A stretch of 64,000 bases of DNA from Sinotaia quadrata (GCA_028829895.1 CM054184.1:24755201-24819200); one strand, 5' to 3'; numbered from the stretch's first letter, positions 47,140 through 58,946 are shown. Translations and numbers: made by a program. The notes: generated by a model not told the origin, from the sequence alone.

Positions 47140-47222
47140 CTGACTTCTGTCAGGAAAGGCAAGATATACACAGAGAACAAGGGTATATAGATTTGGAGAC
47201 TGCACCCTCTTGATAATGTGAC
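47140..47222 (-). CDS. NUP160: NUP160 exon (beta-propeller)
   Basis: It encodes residues 236-263, GHIIKRVQSPNLYTLVLCVY then LAFPDRSQ. The acceptor is TTTTTGCAG and the donor is CAG/GTATGT. SPNLYTLVLCVYLAFPDRSQF matches the conserved segment that in vertebrates reads SPTMGLYLGIYMHAPKRGQF. Phase 1 in, phase 0 out. Confidence 0.9.
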
Positions 47223-50200
47223 CTGCAAAAAGTAAAGACATATTGCTTCCTAAAACATACAGATCAATTTTAAAATAACAGTTTATAAAATAACTAAAAT
47301 AAAAATAAAAATCACCCCATCCCAACTATTTCTAATATACTGGGCAGCTTGTTTGGCCTACTCTGTTATTAGCAATTAGAGCTAAATACTTTTTAGAATG
47401 CGTAAACATATTTAAACAAAATTTTGCACACAACAAACCATCCTTTCTCAAAAAACATATCTAAATCTTGAACTGAAATCCACTAAATATCAACAAAAAA
47501 TAATTGTATCAAATAAATGAAGGAAATTTTTATTAAAGTTTTCAGAAACTGGTCAAAAATGGTTGCTGATTCAAAATATATAGGCCTACTCACTTTTCTT
47601 ATGAATTTACTAGGTTTTGTATCAACATTATTTATTTAATATAAACATATTTTCTTAAACTTAAAATTTGTTAATTCTTTTTTGACAAGATTGTAAGAAA
47701 ACCTTAAAATATATAGACAAAATATTTGGTAGTCAATTAATATACTGTAATTTCTGGCTAGTGTAAAGCAATCATTCAGTTGATGGAGCACATATTTTAT
47801 ATAATTTATATTTTAATAATTTTTAAAAAAAAATAATTAATTATAATTCCATATCTACACTATAGTAAAATATATAAAAAAGTTAGAGGTTCAGAAGCCA
47901 GATTATGTTGTCCTTATTGCAGATATCTTTAATAGTCTTTTTTAAAGATATCCTACAAAAACCAAAATTAATGACTGATTTTCAGTTCACTTTTTAACCA
48001 TAAATGTCCCCCATGGTATACTCCCATTTTGATTGAAAATATCTTCAAAACTATTGTGATTTGTCCAAAACTAAAAGCAATTTCATAAAATTTAGCCATT
48101 TTTATATAGAAAAGACCAATAAAATTTTTGTTATTGAATTTTTTCAATTTTTCTTGCTTTTTTTCTAGGTATGCCACCTTAAAAGATTGTACCATTCAAT
48201 AGGAAAGATTTATAACTTACAAATATTTTTTTTTAGCATGTCAGTGGAAAGACTGGCTGAGAAAAGATGATGTAGAGGTAATAAATGGCAGCGTTTTACT
48301 GCAACTATGAAATTCTGTCCATGTCCAGTGAAGGCAGATTATGGAATAACAGTCTACCATCAGATTGAATTGCTTTATTTAGGTTAAGCACCACAACATA
48401 TAAGAACATTCCTTGTGGTTCCATGCTAGACAAAACTAGAATCATTGAACTGAAAAAGCATTAAATTAGATTACCGATTGGCAAATGTCTGAGTGTGTGT
48501 ACAAAATATGAAGATTTCTTTACTGTGGTGAGTACATTCTTAATATAGATCTTTCCAAACTGAATCCAATGATACCAAAAGCATCTCTGTAGCACAATTA
48601 CAAGCAGAGTTATTGCAGTTTTAACATTTATAGCAATTTCGTCTATTTTGTGTTAACTGCGTTAGAGCTTTTTCCAACCTGAAAATGAATAAATTGCTAA
48701 TTTTGACGTGAATCTTGCTTGTCACAGAATAATAATCAAAATTAATAATAAGTTAATTTTGTTCTGAGAAAATGGACATTTTGTTTGTCACTATGTGTCT
48801 GTTGTTTAATAAATTACAACTAAATATTTTCCCAACCTTTTCTATGTTGAACTCATTTCTTTTCCTCTCATTTTTGTTCTTCAAAAAAACAACAAAAAGA
48901 ATGAAGAAAAAGCAAAAAGCATATCTGTAGACATGTTTGCATACATTTATATGAACAAACACATGATTACAATGAATTAAACCCAATTCAAAACTGCAGC
49001 TAAGCTCTATCAAATTACAATAGTTGTCATGGAGAGTTGCCAAATTGTATGAAATATCTCTGGTAACAGTAATATGAAGCCAAAAAAGCTTTTTTCAATT
49101 ATATTATAATTGTTGGCATACTGTTTTATTTTTATACCGGAGACTGTACTAGCTCTAATAAAAAAAATAAAAATTAAATATGCATACAGGCAACTCACAT
49201 TAAGGTACTTCACTAATACAGTGCTTTTCAATTATATATATTTTCAGCGTTTGCCTTTCTCAAAAGGGGGTTTTGGGCAATGAAGCAAACATTAGCTAAC
49301 TCTAAGCTGAATCGAGCAAGTCGACTAGTGCCATTTAGATAGATGTATGTTATAATAATTTTGAATATTATTTCAAATGTAAATGATTTTAAAAATAGGT
49401 CAAACATATTAACCCTTTAAGGGGCAGAGCGGCCCAAAACGTTTTTACTACCGAAAGGGCAAAACGTCCAAAAGCGTCCGTAGCAACCAGTGCTCTTTTT
49501 TTCTCATATCATTCGAGAAATCGTGAGACTTCCGGTGTCTACAGGAAGCATGACGTTTGTACAACGATTTCCGCGCCATTTTTAAATGTTTTCATGTGGC
49601 AGCATTCATTTTTTCATAAAGTTTTCTTTGTTTTTCGCGTTTGGTGTTTCAAATGGATTTCTTAGAATCGTCGAGCGATAATGAGGAGTTTAATGGATTC
49701 GATTTATCGGATAATGAGGTAAGAGAAGTTTATTTTGAATCGGATGATAGGATTAGAAGTGACATTAATGTCAGTAGCGTGCACATGTTGCATCTTTCAA
49801 ATTTTGGAGGAGAGTTCATCAGATTCTGAGGATATCGAAGAGAAGTAGCGGGGAGGGGTATCTGGAGACGCACATGGTTGGAATAGTAGTACTTTAGCAC
49901 TGAATATATCGGAATATATAACAGAAATGGGGCCAAATGTGACTGGAATTAATGATAGTACTCAGCTGGCTAGTTTTTCAAAGTAGAAACGTTTGACAAG
50001 ATATCAGAATAAATGAACGAGTACGCACGTCCGAAAATCGTGGAAAAACAAAATGGCGATCCAGGTTGGAAGGAAACTAATGCCACTGAAATTAAGGCTT
50101 ATTTTGGGCTTATGATTTTGATAGGAATTTATAATCTGCCGAAAAAAGAAATGTATTGAGTGTCTGAAGATAGATTAGTGTTCCCGGCATCAACAAAGTG

Positions 50201-51291
50201 TGTGTACATGGTGTTTGTAGCGGACAATAACTGGACAATATTTTTTTTGTGTAAATATATATTTTCATGCAAGGATTCAAATTTAACACCTGAAAGTATA
50301 CTTCAATTAAGGATATTAATAAATCTGCTTTCATTTCCTTTCATTTTGCATTTTATTTCATTGAAATATATGCACTAATACCTAAGATATGATGTTTTTA
50401 CTAACGTAACCCTAAATCTCACTGAAACCCTGAAAAATCTTGCCCCTTCAGAGTTAGAAAAAGGAAAAACGTCTGCCCCTTAAAGGGTTAAAGCAAAAAA
50501 TGGTCATCCATTTTAATTGCAAAGAATAACAAAATATACAGGCTGAAATAAATAATCTCTTTTATTTGCCCAATATAATAACATTTTTTACATTATGCAT
50601 GAAATATATCACTCTAATTTTTATGTAAGTTATGATCTACTTTTGGTAAATAATGTACATTTTCAAATAAAAAAAAACAATGAAGTATCATGGAAAGTGA
50701 AATATTATATCATCAACTAAGAATGCATAATGTCATATAACAAAATGTTCAGTTTTGATTAATGAAGTTACTGATATCCATTTCAATTGTCTAAAATGAT
50801 TTCTAAAATATATATTATTAATACAATTTAAAATAATAAATGTTGCACCAAATGAAAATAAATTTTGTTCATGACAGATATGAAGGAAAAGTCTACTACC
50901 GTTGAGTTTAAAACAAGAAATCATTTAAAATTATTTACAGGAGTCATGTATGCAGGTTAAATGTTTATCAGGCAGGATCCATAGACAATTTAGAAAGAAA
51001 AAAAAATCCAGAGCTGTTCAAATACTTTTTAAGAAATTACTATTATGATAATCAGGAGTCACCAGTATGTGCTTTAAAGTTCAAAAATACGAAATTTGCT
51101 ACAATAATAACTATAATATGATTTTATTGCAAACAAATTAAGACAATATAAACAAACCTAATATCAATATACAATACTGTGCATTAGTGTTCAACTGTGC
51201 AACACATATGAAACACACACATACCCACTTTGAAATGAAATAAAGTTTTTCTTAAAAGTTATTTAAAAGAAAACAAATGGAATATGCATAC
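47223..51291 (-). other. NUP160 intron with a piggyBac-derived element
   Basis: The element is at 49413-50487. The parts 47223-49400 and 50495-51290 are AT-rich sequence in which I see nothing recognisable. Confidence 0.6.
49413..50487 (+). mobile_element. piggyBac element, internally deleted, with TTAA duplication
   Basis: TTAA flanks at 49409-49412 and 50488-50491. Termini are near-perfect inverted repeats: CCCTTTAAGGGGCAGA and (reverse complement) CCCTTTAAGGGGCAGA. A transposase start lies at 49653 (MDFLESSSDNEEFNGFDLSD), with the acidic N-terminus usual for the family; it stops at 49827. A second coding remnant at about 50060-50155 reads GWKETNATEIKAYFGLMILI then GIYNLPKK, the conserved piggyBac N-terminal core. 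The catalytic part is gone. Retained CpG sites suggest a fairly young copy. Confidence 0.92.
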
Positions 51292-51367
51292 CACTAGCTG
51301 AGAGACTTGACTGATTTGCCTCCCCTATCATCTCAAGAAGATTCACTGTCAGCACACACTCTCTTGT
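51292..51367 (-). CDS. NUP160: NUP160 exon (beta-propeller)
   Basis: It encodes residues 211-235, TRECVLTVNLLEMIGEANQS then SLSAS. The acceptor is TTTATTTAG and the donor is G/GTATGC. It continues the propeller strand of the preceding exon (IWATK-TRECVLTV, vertebrate MWSYKEQMCLMV). It is flanked on both sides by direct copies of the same piggyBac-like element. Confidence 0.88.
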
Positions 51368-52075
51368 CTAAATAAAGCAACAACAAAAATAAATAAATAG
51401 AGAGGGTGAAGAGTAAACATAATAGTATTCAATTAAACTAGGATTCATGCAAAAACATTATGGTAAGCCTGAGAGAATGAAGTGTTGATATTAATAATAG
51501 AGGGAATAAAAGATCACTACAAAAAAATAAAATGATTTTGTTTCTTTTTCCTTTTAAACAAAAATTAGTGTCAACATTTCAGAATGATTGTAGTTGTGAT
51601 GAACTAGAAGTGATGAATACAATTATAAATAGAGGCATGAGTAGCATTCACACCTGTAAACCAGCCAATTTCAGACCAATGCATACTTGGACTATTTACA
51701 AAGCACTGGGAATGGCTTTAACTCATCATCACATATGTTAGGCAGAATACTAACAGGGTTATAAGTGAGAGAAAAATAAAAAGAGTAAATTAGAAGAAGA
51801 TGAACATATATGATAACAATTTAAAGGTACAAGGAAATAAAGATTGTCTTCAAGGCAAATTTGTGTTATAAACCTGTAAATATTATTTTATTAATTATGC
51901 AAATATTTTTTTCTTTACAGGGTTTAGTTCAAACAGATGGACATAATTTTGATAAATAATGTCTCAAATATATGCGTATATATGCATATAAATAATGCCT
52001 AAGTTTACTATATTAGTAATATTAATGCAACAATGAAGCTAATACTATTGTGTTTTTTCTGTCAAATTTGTCTTT

Positions 52076-52163
52076 AATTTTCTAATGGATTTTCCCATTC
52101 TTTTTAATTTTGCCCAACACAATTTCTAATGGATTTTCCCATTCCTTTTAATTTTGCCCAATA
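52076..52163. repeat. Tandem duplication, 45 bp x 2
   Basis: The unit TCTAATGGATTTTCCCATTC followed by TTTTAATTTTGCCCAA occurs twice with about three differences. Confidence 0.85.
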
Positions 52164-52702
52164 CATATCTCACTTAGGAACTTACTGAATTGTATCAAAA
52201 TATCATTTTGAATTTATCTTTCAAAAATTATTTTTTTGTTGTAAAATGAATTTTAAAAAAATATGTCGTATGTGTGTTTGTATGTGAGGTGTGTTTGTGT
52301 AAGTGTAAGTTATATGAAGATCTGGCAATGGATGAGTTATTAGAAAAGTCATTTCCTCTTCCCACACAAGGGGAAGGTATGGCTATCTTTGCCACGAATG
52401 TTATCTTCTCTTCTTTCACATTCACATTTACGTTCAAATTTGACAAAACTTTTTCTTTTAACAAATAAAACAATGCCAACATTTTACAGGGTTGATTGGT
52501 GATCTTTTAAAATAAATAAAATAATCCAAATCCTTTCAAGAACCTAATATAATAAAATTCAAGGACTAAGTGTATGCAATAAAGTATGAAAAAACAAAAT
52601 TTGTTATAACATTTGACATTTAATTTCTGTTGCAAGCAATTTATGACATTATAAGCAAATTTAATATCATATATTGTATGGCAAGACAAGAAACAAATTC
52701 TC

Positions 52703-53240
52703 ATGCTTAGCACAATGCATCATGACAGTACAGTAACAAATACAGGTAACACTAATTACAAAACAAAAGAACCAATTCTGAAACCAGCATGCATCTGTGA
52801 TTACAGCAAATACATGAGAGGGGTGGTTTTGAGTGACAGTGTAACAAGTGGATATCTAAGCATGAGAAAATCAATTAAGTGGTACAAGAAGGCTTTCTTT
52901 CACCCTCTTGATATTACACTGTACAATGCCTGTGTTGTTTACAAGAAACACACAGATAAATCAATTTCAGGCATGCAGTAATCAGGCAAATATTTGAGAA
53001 ATATCATGATGTCAATACTTCTAAAGGTGGTCAATCTTCTGCTCACTTACCACCATCTAGGCTGTTGAGCAAACATTTAATTGCAATTTTTCCTCACCTT
53101 GATCAAACTAAACCAAGGCCAAAGATAAGATGTTGCATTTGGCAGACAAAAAAATTGAGAAAAAGGCATACCATCAATGTCCAACATGTTAAGTTGCTTT
53201 GTGTGTAACCTCCTGCTTTGAAATATTTCATTCAAAGCAG
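52703..53240 (+). pseudogene. piggyBac transposase, C-terminal fragment
   Basis: The first frame (to 52981) has KPACICDYSKYMRGVVLSDS then SMRKSIKWYKKAFFHPLDIT and LYNACVVYKKH. This is the DYNxxMGGVDxxDQ...RKxxKWxxKLFFHLLDIxxxNAxxLYK block of PGBD4-type piggyBac transposases. After a frame change near 52980 it continues with FPHLDQTKPRPKIRCC, ending LLCV and a stop, where the Cys-rich C-terminal finger would be. The GGVD Asp is changed (RGVV). No TTAA-flanked ends were assigned. Inactive. Confidence 0.85.
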
Positions 53241-53683
53241 ACATTGTAAATTCTTCTTTTCTTATTCCTCTTTCCTTTTGTCTATTTTCTTCTCTGTATT
53301 ATATGACAGTTTGTTTGAACATTTCATACTTCACAATATATATACAACATATAAAATTCAGCAACATGATATTTTCACTTTATTTTCTGTTCATTTACAT
53401 TATTACATACTTCATAAATTTATTTGTATATTTTCTTCTTTTACTCCTGATGAAATTTAACAGATACTCACTACTTATTATTTTTACCTGACAAGTTACC
53501 TCTGTATCCATTGTATACAAAATTTCTAAATTTTACTGATAGTGACTTTTATAATAAAATTTTCTGCATTTGATTTGTGCTTCCCTAAGTTTGACTACAT
53601 CTACAATTTTATTACATAAAAATCATTTTACTAAGCAAATGAAGTCATTGTTTCCATCCTCATTTTTCTGCATTTGCATTTAA

Positions 53684-54285
53684 CTCTTTACCGGGCGGAA
53701 CGCCCAAAGCCACCCATACATTGTATAGGGCAGAACGCCTAATGGCGCCCATAGCAACCAGTGCTCTTCCCATATTTATAGCATATCCGGTGTCTACAGG
53801 AAGCATGACGTTTGTACAATGATTTCCGCGCCATTTTGAAATGTTTTCTCCTTGCTTCGTTCATTTTTTAATAAAATTTTCTTTGTTTTTCGCATTTGGT
53901 GTTTCAAATGGATTTCTTAGAATCGTCGAGGGATTGTGAGGAGATTTCTGGATACAATTTATCAGATAATGAGGTAAGAGAAGTTTATTTTGAATTGGAC
54001 GATAGGATTAGAAGTGACATTAGTGTCAGTAGCGTGCACATGTAGTATCTTTCAAATTTTGGAGGAGACTGCATCAGATTCTGAGGATATCGAAGAGGAG
54101 TAGGGGGAAGGGGTATCTGGAGATGCACATGGTTGGAATAGTAGTACTTTAGCACTGAATATATCGGAATCACTAATACCTAAGATATGATGTTTTTACT
54201 AATGTAACCCTAAATCTCACTGAAATCCTGAAAAATCTTGCCCGTTTAGTGCTAAAAAAAGGAAAAACGTCTGCTCTATAAAAGG
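53684..54285 (+). mobile_element. piggyBac-derived non-autonomous element, second copy
   Basis: TTAA lies at 53680-53683 and 54286-54289. The left end reads CTCTTTACCGGGCGGAACGC; the right end closes with CTGCTCTATAAAAGG. The interior matches both ends of the element at 49413 (for example GTGTCTACAGGAAGCATGAC and TTTCAAATGGATTTCTTAGA) in the same orientation, with a larger internal deletion. The N-terminal frame is broken. Its right end is 40 bases from a NUP160 exon. Confidence 0.9.
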
Positions 54286-54324
54286 TTAATAATAGTAAGG
54301 AAGAGGTTAATAAAATTATTTCAC

Positions 54325-54439
54325 CTTTGTTGCCCAAATGCGCAGTCGTAAATCTCTGCAAAGTGCAAAGATGTAAGTCTCTCCTTGGAAAGGCTGCATT
54401 TCCAAACTTAAAGCTGCATCACAAGCTTGCTGGTTTCCT
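54325..54439 (-). CDS. NUP160: NUP160 exon (beta-propeller)
   Basis: It encodes residues 172-210. YIFALCRDLRLRIWATK corresponds to FIFALCQDHKLRMWS, a WD-like strand typical of this propeller. The acceptor is TTTCTTAG and the donor is AAG/GTGAAA. It lies only about 40 bases from the end of a piggyBac-derived element (53684-54285), so that insertion sits close to the donor without disrupting it. Confidence 0.93.
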
Positions 54440-55254
54440 CTAAGAAAGAACAAAAAGTTTCCTAAATTTAAATATGTGAAAAATAGTACTGAGTTAATTA
54501 ACTACTATATTATCTTTGTGAAACATAAATCACTTTTACACTTACAACAGCAGCAGTTTTGGAAGTGATGGAAATAACTATAATTACTTGTACCTCTCAC
54601 AACGACACAATATTTAAGAAACATGTAACAAAAGTGGAAGATATATTTTAAACAGTGTGTTGATGACGAAATGATTTTTTTTTGACAGCCAAATAATGCT
54701 GACCATTTAATTAACAAGCAGTTATATTTGTCACCAACCCTCCCCCTCTCCAGCTCTGAGAGTGAAGCAGAGGTGGTACAGTGATTATCAGTACCACGTA
54801 GATTAATTTGATATCTGCCACACATTCACCATAGATGTCTGTCTGGCTCTCTTTATTATGCATGCAAGGGTTACGTGTGCTGATGTGTTTGCATGTAAGA
54901 TTCCGCATGGAATGAAAAATGTAAACACAAGACAATACAGGAAAAAGACAAACGTAAACAACCGCACTCACCCCCTCTGATTTCCTCCCCTTTTCCGTCT
55001 GTTTCTACTGATGTTGAAAACAAACTTACGTTCTCCTAAAAGAACAAATTCACAACTCAGTCTGTTTCCCTAATATTTAAAACAAATTCTCAACTCAACT
55101 GTTTCTTCCTCAAAAGCAAAATCTCCATTATTTTATTTCAAAGGCAAACTCTCAACTCAAATGCAAATTCTCAATTGTCTTTCTTTTTGTCTCTTTCTTT
55201 AAATGTAAAATCTCAAACTCTTTCTTTTCTCAAAAGCAAATTCTGAACTGTCTT

Positions 55255-55951
55255 ATCTACATTAGTTGTTCTTGCCACTTCAGTTTCATCTAGGCTACTA
55301 CCTGCATTTACAACAGCTCAGCATGTGCACAATCAGATACTGGAGTGCCTTCTAGCAAATATTTACTAATATTAAAATAAATTATTTTATCAACAAGGGT
55401 GTTGATGTTTTACCTTTTATTTTTACATTCAGACTTTTAGCACCCAAATCAACCTTGTATCTATGATTACTATGGAGTACTACTAGTGCTAGCTTTATTT
55501 AAAGTCTGAAGCTCTGCAAAAATTTTCATTCATAAACAAAGCAAGAATAATCTGACTATCTGGTTTTAAATGACAAGTTTATAGAACAGTGCACTGCTTG
55601 CATTTCTAGTGATTCTGTATTTTTTGTTTTTGCATTTTTGAGAGATGGGCAAAACTGAACAAGCTACTCATTCAGACAGCAAAAATCTTTCAAACTTAAT
55701 TTCTTGGCAAAACTTTGAAGTAGTCAAATCAGATTATCAGAAAGTTCATAAACAGCTGTTAATGAATAACATACTTCAACAGCATCTCCTAACTAATACC
55801 ATATTTTTCACAAAAAGTCCCAACACTAAGTTGTAATGCTTTGGAAAGAACAATTTCCCAGTTGTTACAAGGGGTGTTCTTAAGTTCAGTCATAAACCTG
55901 AAGATAAGTTAGTGTACTGCTCATCAGCTAAAAAAAAAATATTCCACAAAT
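55255..55951 (-). mobile_element. Unidentified repeat family, copy 3 (truncated)
   Basis: Same orientation as 30612-32999 and matching its high-coordinate third (about 32300-32999). It is very similar: GAGAGATGGGCAAAACTGAA at 55650 matches 32688. Homology ends together at AAATGTTC (about 55951 and 32999), so this is probably a true terminus. A plus-strand frame beginning MGKTEQATHSDS stays open in both copies despite a 3-base indel. A minus-strand frame MTELKNTPCNNWE is also shared. Confidence 0.75.
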
Positions 55952-56227
55952 GTTCAACTCTTAAAATTTTCTTTATGCAAACAAGTATGCTATAAGTAGG
56001 ATAACTATTAGCTGCATACTTTCAATAACTTGCTTTAATGTAAAGAAAAAAGTATACATTGCTTACCAGTTAAAATGAGTGAAAGGACCAAACAATATTT
56101 AACTATCACTCTTTAAAGTAAAACATGAAGAAATATTAAGTTAGCTATAAGATTAAGAACAAATGTACAGCAACCTGCTGTCTTTATTATTAAAAAACGA
56201 AACAACAACCTTTAGTTAGCTATTTCT

Positions 56228-56323
56228 CCATTTATGTAGAAGTGTAAAGAAATTACAAGTCAGGGGAGGGGGAGACCATTTATGTAGAAGTGTAAAGAAA
56301 TTACAAGTCAGGGGAGGGGGAGA
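56228..56323. repeat. Perfect 48-bp tandem duplication
   Basis: Units 56228-56275 and 56276-56323 are identical, including the run CAGGGGAGGGGGAGA. Identity implies a very recent event, an allele-specific variant or an assembly artefact. Confidence 0.92.
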
Positions 56324-56672
56324 CCCCAAAATTTATAAAAAAAAGAGATTTTTTACACTGTAAAACGATGTTCAAATAAGAAACAAAATTGCAAAAACAA
56401 TTTTATTAGCTACAAAAAGTTTTATTCAGAAATTACAACATCTAAATAATAATATTTGACAAGTGATTACAATGTTAACAATATCTGACAGGGGATTAGA
56501 GATATCACTAGAATGTTTTGGTTTTTCTTGCACAATCTTACTTAATCATAGTACAATATAGAATACACAAAATTGTAGTAAGAACAAAATTAAGACTACC
56601 CACCATTTATAAATGAATTAGTTTTGGAATATTTGATTTTTCTTCAAACTGTACACATTAGAATTTAATTAC

Positions 56673-56751
56673 CTTATAATGCCTGGCACCAGTCCACTCC
56701 ATAACTTCTGCATTACTGATGATTGAGATATTTCATATTGAATAACAGTGC
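56673..56751 (-). CDS. NUP160: NUP160 exon (beta-propeller)
   Basis: It encodes residues 146-171, TVIQYEISQSSVMQKLWSGL then VPGII. The SVMQKLWSGL stretch matches SVMQRLWTGL of vertebrate NUP160. The acceptor is CATAACAG and the donor is AG/GTAATT. Phase 1 in and phase 2 out; the split codon becomes Arg at the junction (IIR-GNQQ). Confidence 0.92.
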
Positions 56752-56880
56752 CTGTTATGAAAAAAAAAGTAGTAAATCAGAAGTTAAATAAATAACTATT
56801 CAAGAATTATTTCTAAATTAAGCATTAAGCAAAAAAAATCATAAAACTTCAAAGTAATAAAAGTTATTATTCTTATAAGA

Positions 56881-57068
56881 CAGAAGTGCATAAACTTTTT
56901 AGGCCAGAGAGCCAAATTTCCAATTGATAGTGCGTGGAGGGCTGCCACATGGATGGCTCAGTAGAAAAAACAACACACATAATGAAATAATGTGCTTTAC
57001 ATTCATAATTATGGTAACATCCGAAAGTCCTCCGAGGGCCTCATAGAGCTGCAGTTTGTGCACCCCTG
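56881..57068. mobile_element. hAT-type MITE with perfect 8-bp target duplication
   Basis: The ends are inverted repeats CAGAAGTGCATAAACT and (reverse complement) CAGGGGTGCACAAACT. TTATAAGA occurs directly at 56873-56880 and again at 57069-57076. It is 188 bp and non-coding. GGCCAGAGAGCC and GAGGGCCTCATAGAGC are typical of this hAT group. Confidence 0.92.
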
Positions 57069-58877
57069 TTATAAGACACTGAAATGAGATAACTCTGTAA
57101 TACAACATCTTTGAAAAATGTAAGAAATAGTTTGTGATATTATTATCATTATTTACAAATTTATAATTTTTTTCATCACATGCTAAAATGGAAATGAAGG
57201 GAAACTAGCTTTCTTAAAGCTGATTATGAATATTATGATTGTATCAATTGTATAAATAGCACATGGCATTTATGTATGACCTGTAGATGGTCAGTAACAG
57301 AATTAAAGTTTTGGATCCAATTTAAGTGGAAAGGAAGTGTGACAAAGAAAATGTCTTTTAAAAATGTTATATTTTCATTAGTTCATAAAATTATATAAAT
57401 ATATGAGTCAGACTACCTAACAGAAGTGAAAGTCTTGACAACATGCAGGTTTTTTTTTTTACAATTGTAATACTGGCAATTCTCTCCTGATGAAGAGAGA
57501 CAATGATCATAATCTGTATTACCGTGGAATTATTGAATGGTATGGTTCTGAAAATTCTCCTTCAGTCTTTTTCTGTTTTTTTCTTTAAAAAGATCATATG
57601 ATGAAACTATTTATAAGATTAATTGCTTGATCACCATAGCAATGTGATTCAGGATATTGCTACTGCTCTGATGACAGTGATAAAATACTGCAAAAATTTA
57701 TATGCATGCACAATCGCACATGTACACAATTTCTAAACCAAATCAAAACTGATGGTGAATGTAAATGGTGATTTAATATTATATCAACTATCTTTCGAAG
57801 CAATTGGCTATTTTACAAATTAAATGCATTAGTTAAGGAGTTATGGTATAAATCTTGGCTTAACATGATTAAATATTTTATACAGATGACTCAACTAAAA
57901 CAATTAAAATCAAAGTAATGCAAACTAAAGGATATCTTTAGTTTAATTGTGGTACAAAAAGTAAGTTATTATAATCTTAACATTTCTGGTTACTTAATAT
58001 GCTTTTAATTTTGATGCATTGTAATGATCAAACTGTATGTGAGAATAATTGTAAAGGCAATATTTAATGTTTTAGATTACATTAACAAAAATTGAATCTA
58101 ATATTGTGCATTATGCTGCAATGTTCATCAAAATTTATTTCCAGATATTTTTTAATATTTTTTGTTTAATGCAATAATTTTACTGATATATATATACACA
58201 TTAATTTTAGAATGGAAAGGATGAACACTATGATATGAAGGAACTGTAATAGTTATCATTTTTTAAAAAAATATCTATTAATGCTGACATGGTTAAACTT
58301 CTTAACTTAGTATATTGAAAAGACACCAAAATGATAAAGGTTGTTATCATTAATCATTTATGTAACTAAATTTTTAGTGGTTGTTTTCCTTTTTTCTGAT
58401 GGTTTGATGTGCCATGATATCACAATCAAGATAATGAAGGAGAGGGCCTTCAAATTTGTTGTGTTAAAACTAAAAAAAACAAAAGAGAAAAGCCCATTGT
58501 TAGAAACTGAAACTACCACCACTCAATGATACGTTAAACCATACTGCCACTGTCCACTGACACTGATATATTTACAACTGTAAATAGAATATGAAGTTGA
58601 ATTAATCCTGTATGTTTATAGGTTATCTTTTTAGATAGTGCAATAATACCATTAAAAAAAATTAAAATGGAAAAATAAAGCAACCATTCAAAAAACTCCA
58701 AAAATGCACATGAATTAATAATGCTTTACTTTTAATAAATAAACCAGAGTGCATTAATTTAAAAGACTAACTTGATGATCGAACTGAAAATTTTTTATTT
58801 TCTTTCGAAGGCTGTAACAGAGTAAGATAAAACATCATTAAGAACCCATGTAAATGTTCACTTTTGTTACTTTTCAG

Positions 58878-58946
58878 GTCTGAATCAAAACCATGTCAAG
58901 TGCTTTGGTTTTACAGTCCTTTGTTGATGAAATAATTTGCTCAGAG
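58878..58946 (+). other. Plus-strand exon-like segment, unproven
   Basis: It lies between a good acceptor (TGTTACTTTTCAG) and a donor (GAG/GTAAAT). An ATG at 58893 opens 18 codons, MSSALVLQSFVDEIICSE, to the donor in phase 0. The pattern fits the first coding exon of an antisense nested gene. I recognise no family and found no partner exon, so it may be chance. Confidence 0.25.

Larger units (their letters stand above)
51368..54324 (-). other. NUP160 intron with two piggyBac-derived pieces
   Basis: It holds a piggyBac transposase C-terminus (52703-53240) and a short piggyBac element (53684-54285). A 45-bp tandem duplication is at 52076-52163. A frame at 51532-51741 has no family match. The rest shows nothing. 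Confidence 0.6.
54440..56672 (-). other. NUP160 intron with repeat-family copy 3
   Basis: It contains copy 3 of the unidentified family (55255-55951) and a perfect 48-bp duplication (56228-56323). A run at 55000-55250 repeats CTCAACTC/GCAAATTCTCAA in a loose, pyrimidine-rich pattern. Other parts show nothing. Confidence 0.6.

Noticed and set aside
48753..49231. 96- and 73-codon minus-strand frames in intron 47223-51291
   Set aside because: Low-complexity residues from AT-rich DNA, no conserved motif and not in phase with the flanking NUP160 exons.
52274..52482. Overlapping frames on both strands near a GTGTTTGTGTAAGTG run
   Set aside because: The peptide TFTFTFKF comes from a short repeated CATTCACATTTA run; no family match.
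55645..55836. Plus-strand frame MGKTEQATHSDS as a conserved small gene (also at 32693)
   Set aside because: Both copies lie in the same repeat family, and the opposite strand has an equally shared frame. A 3-base indel keeping the frame in two copies is weak evidence for coding.
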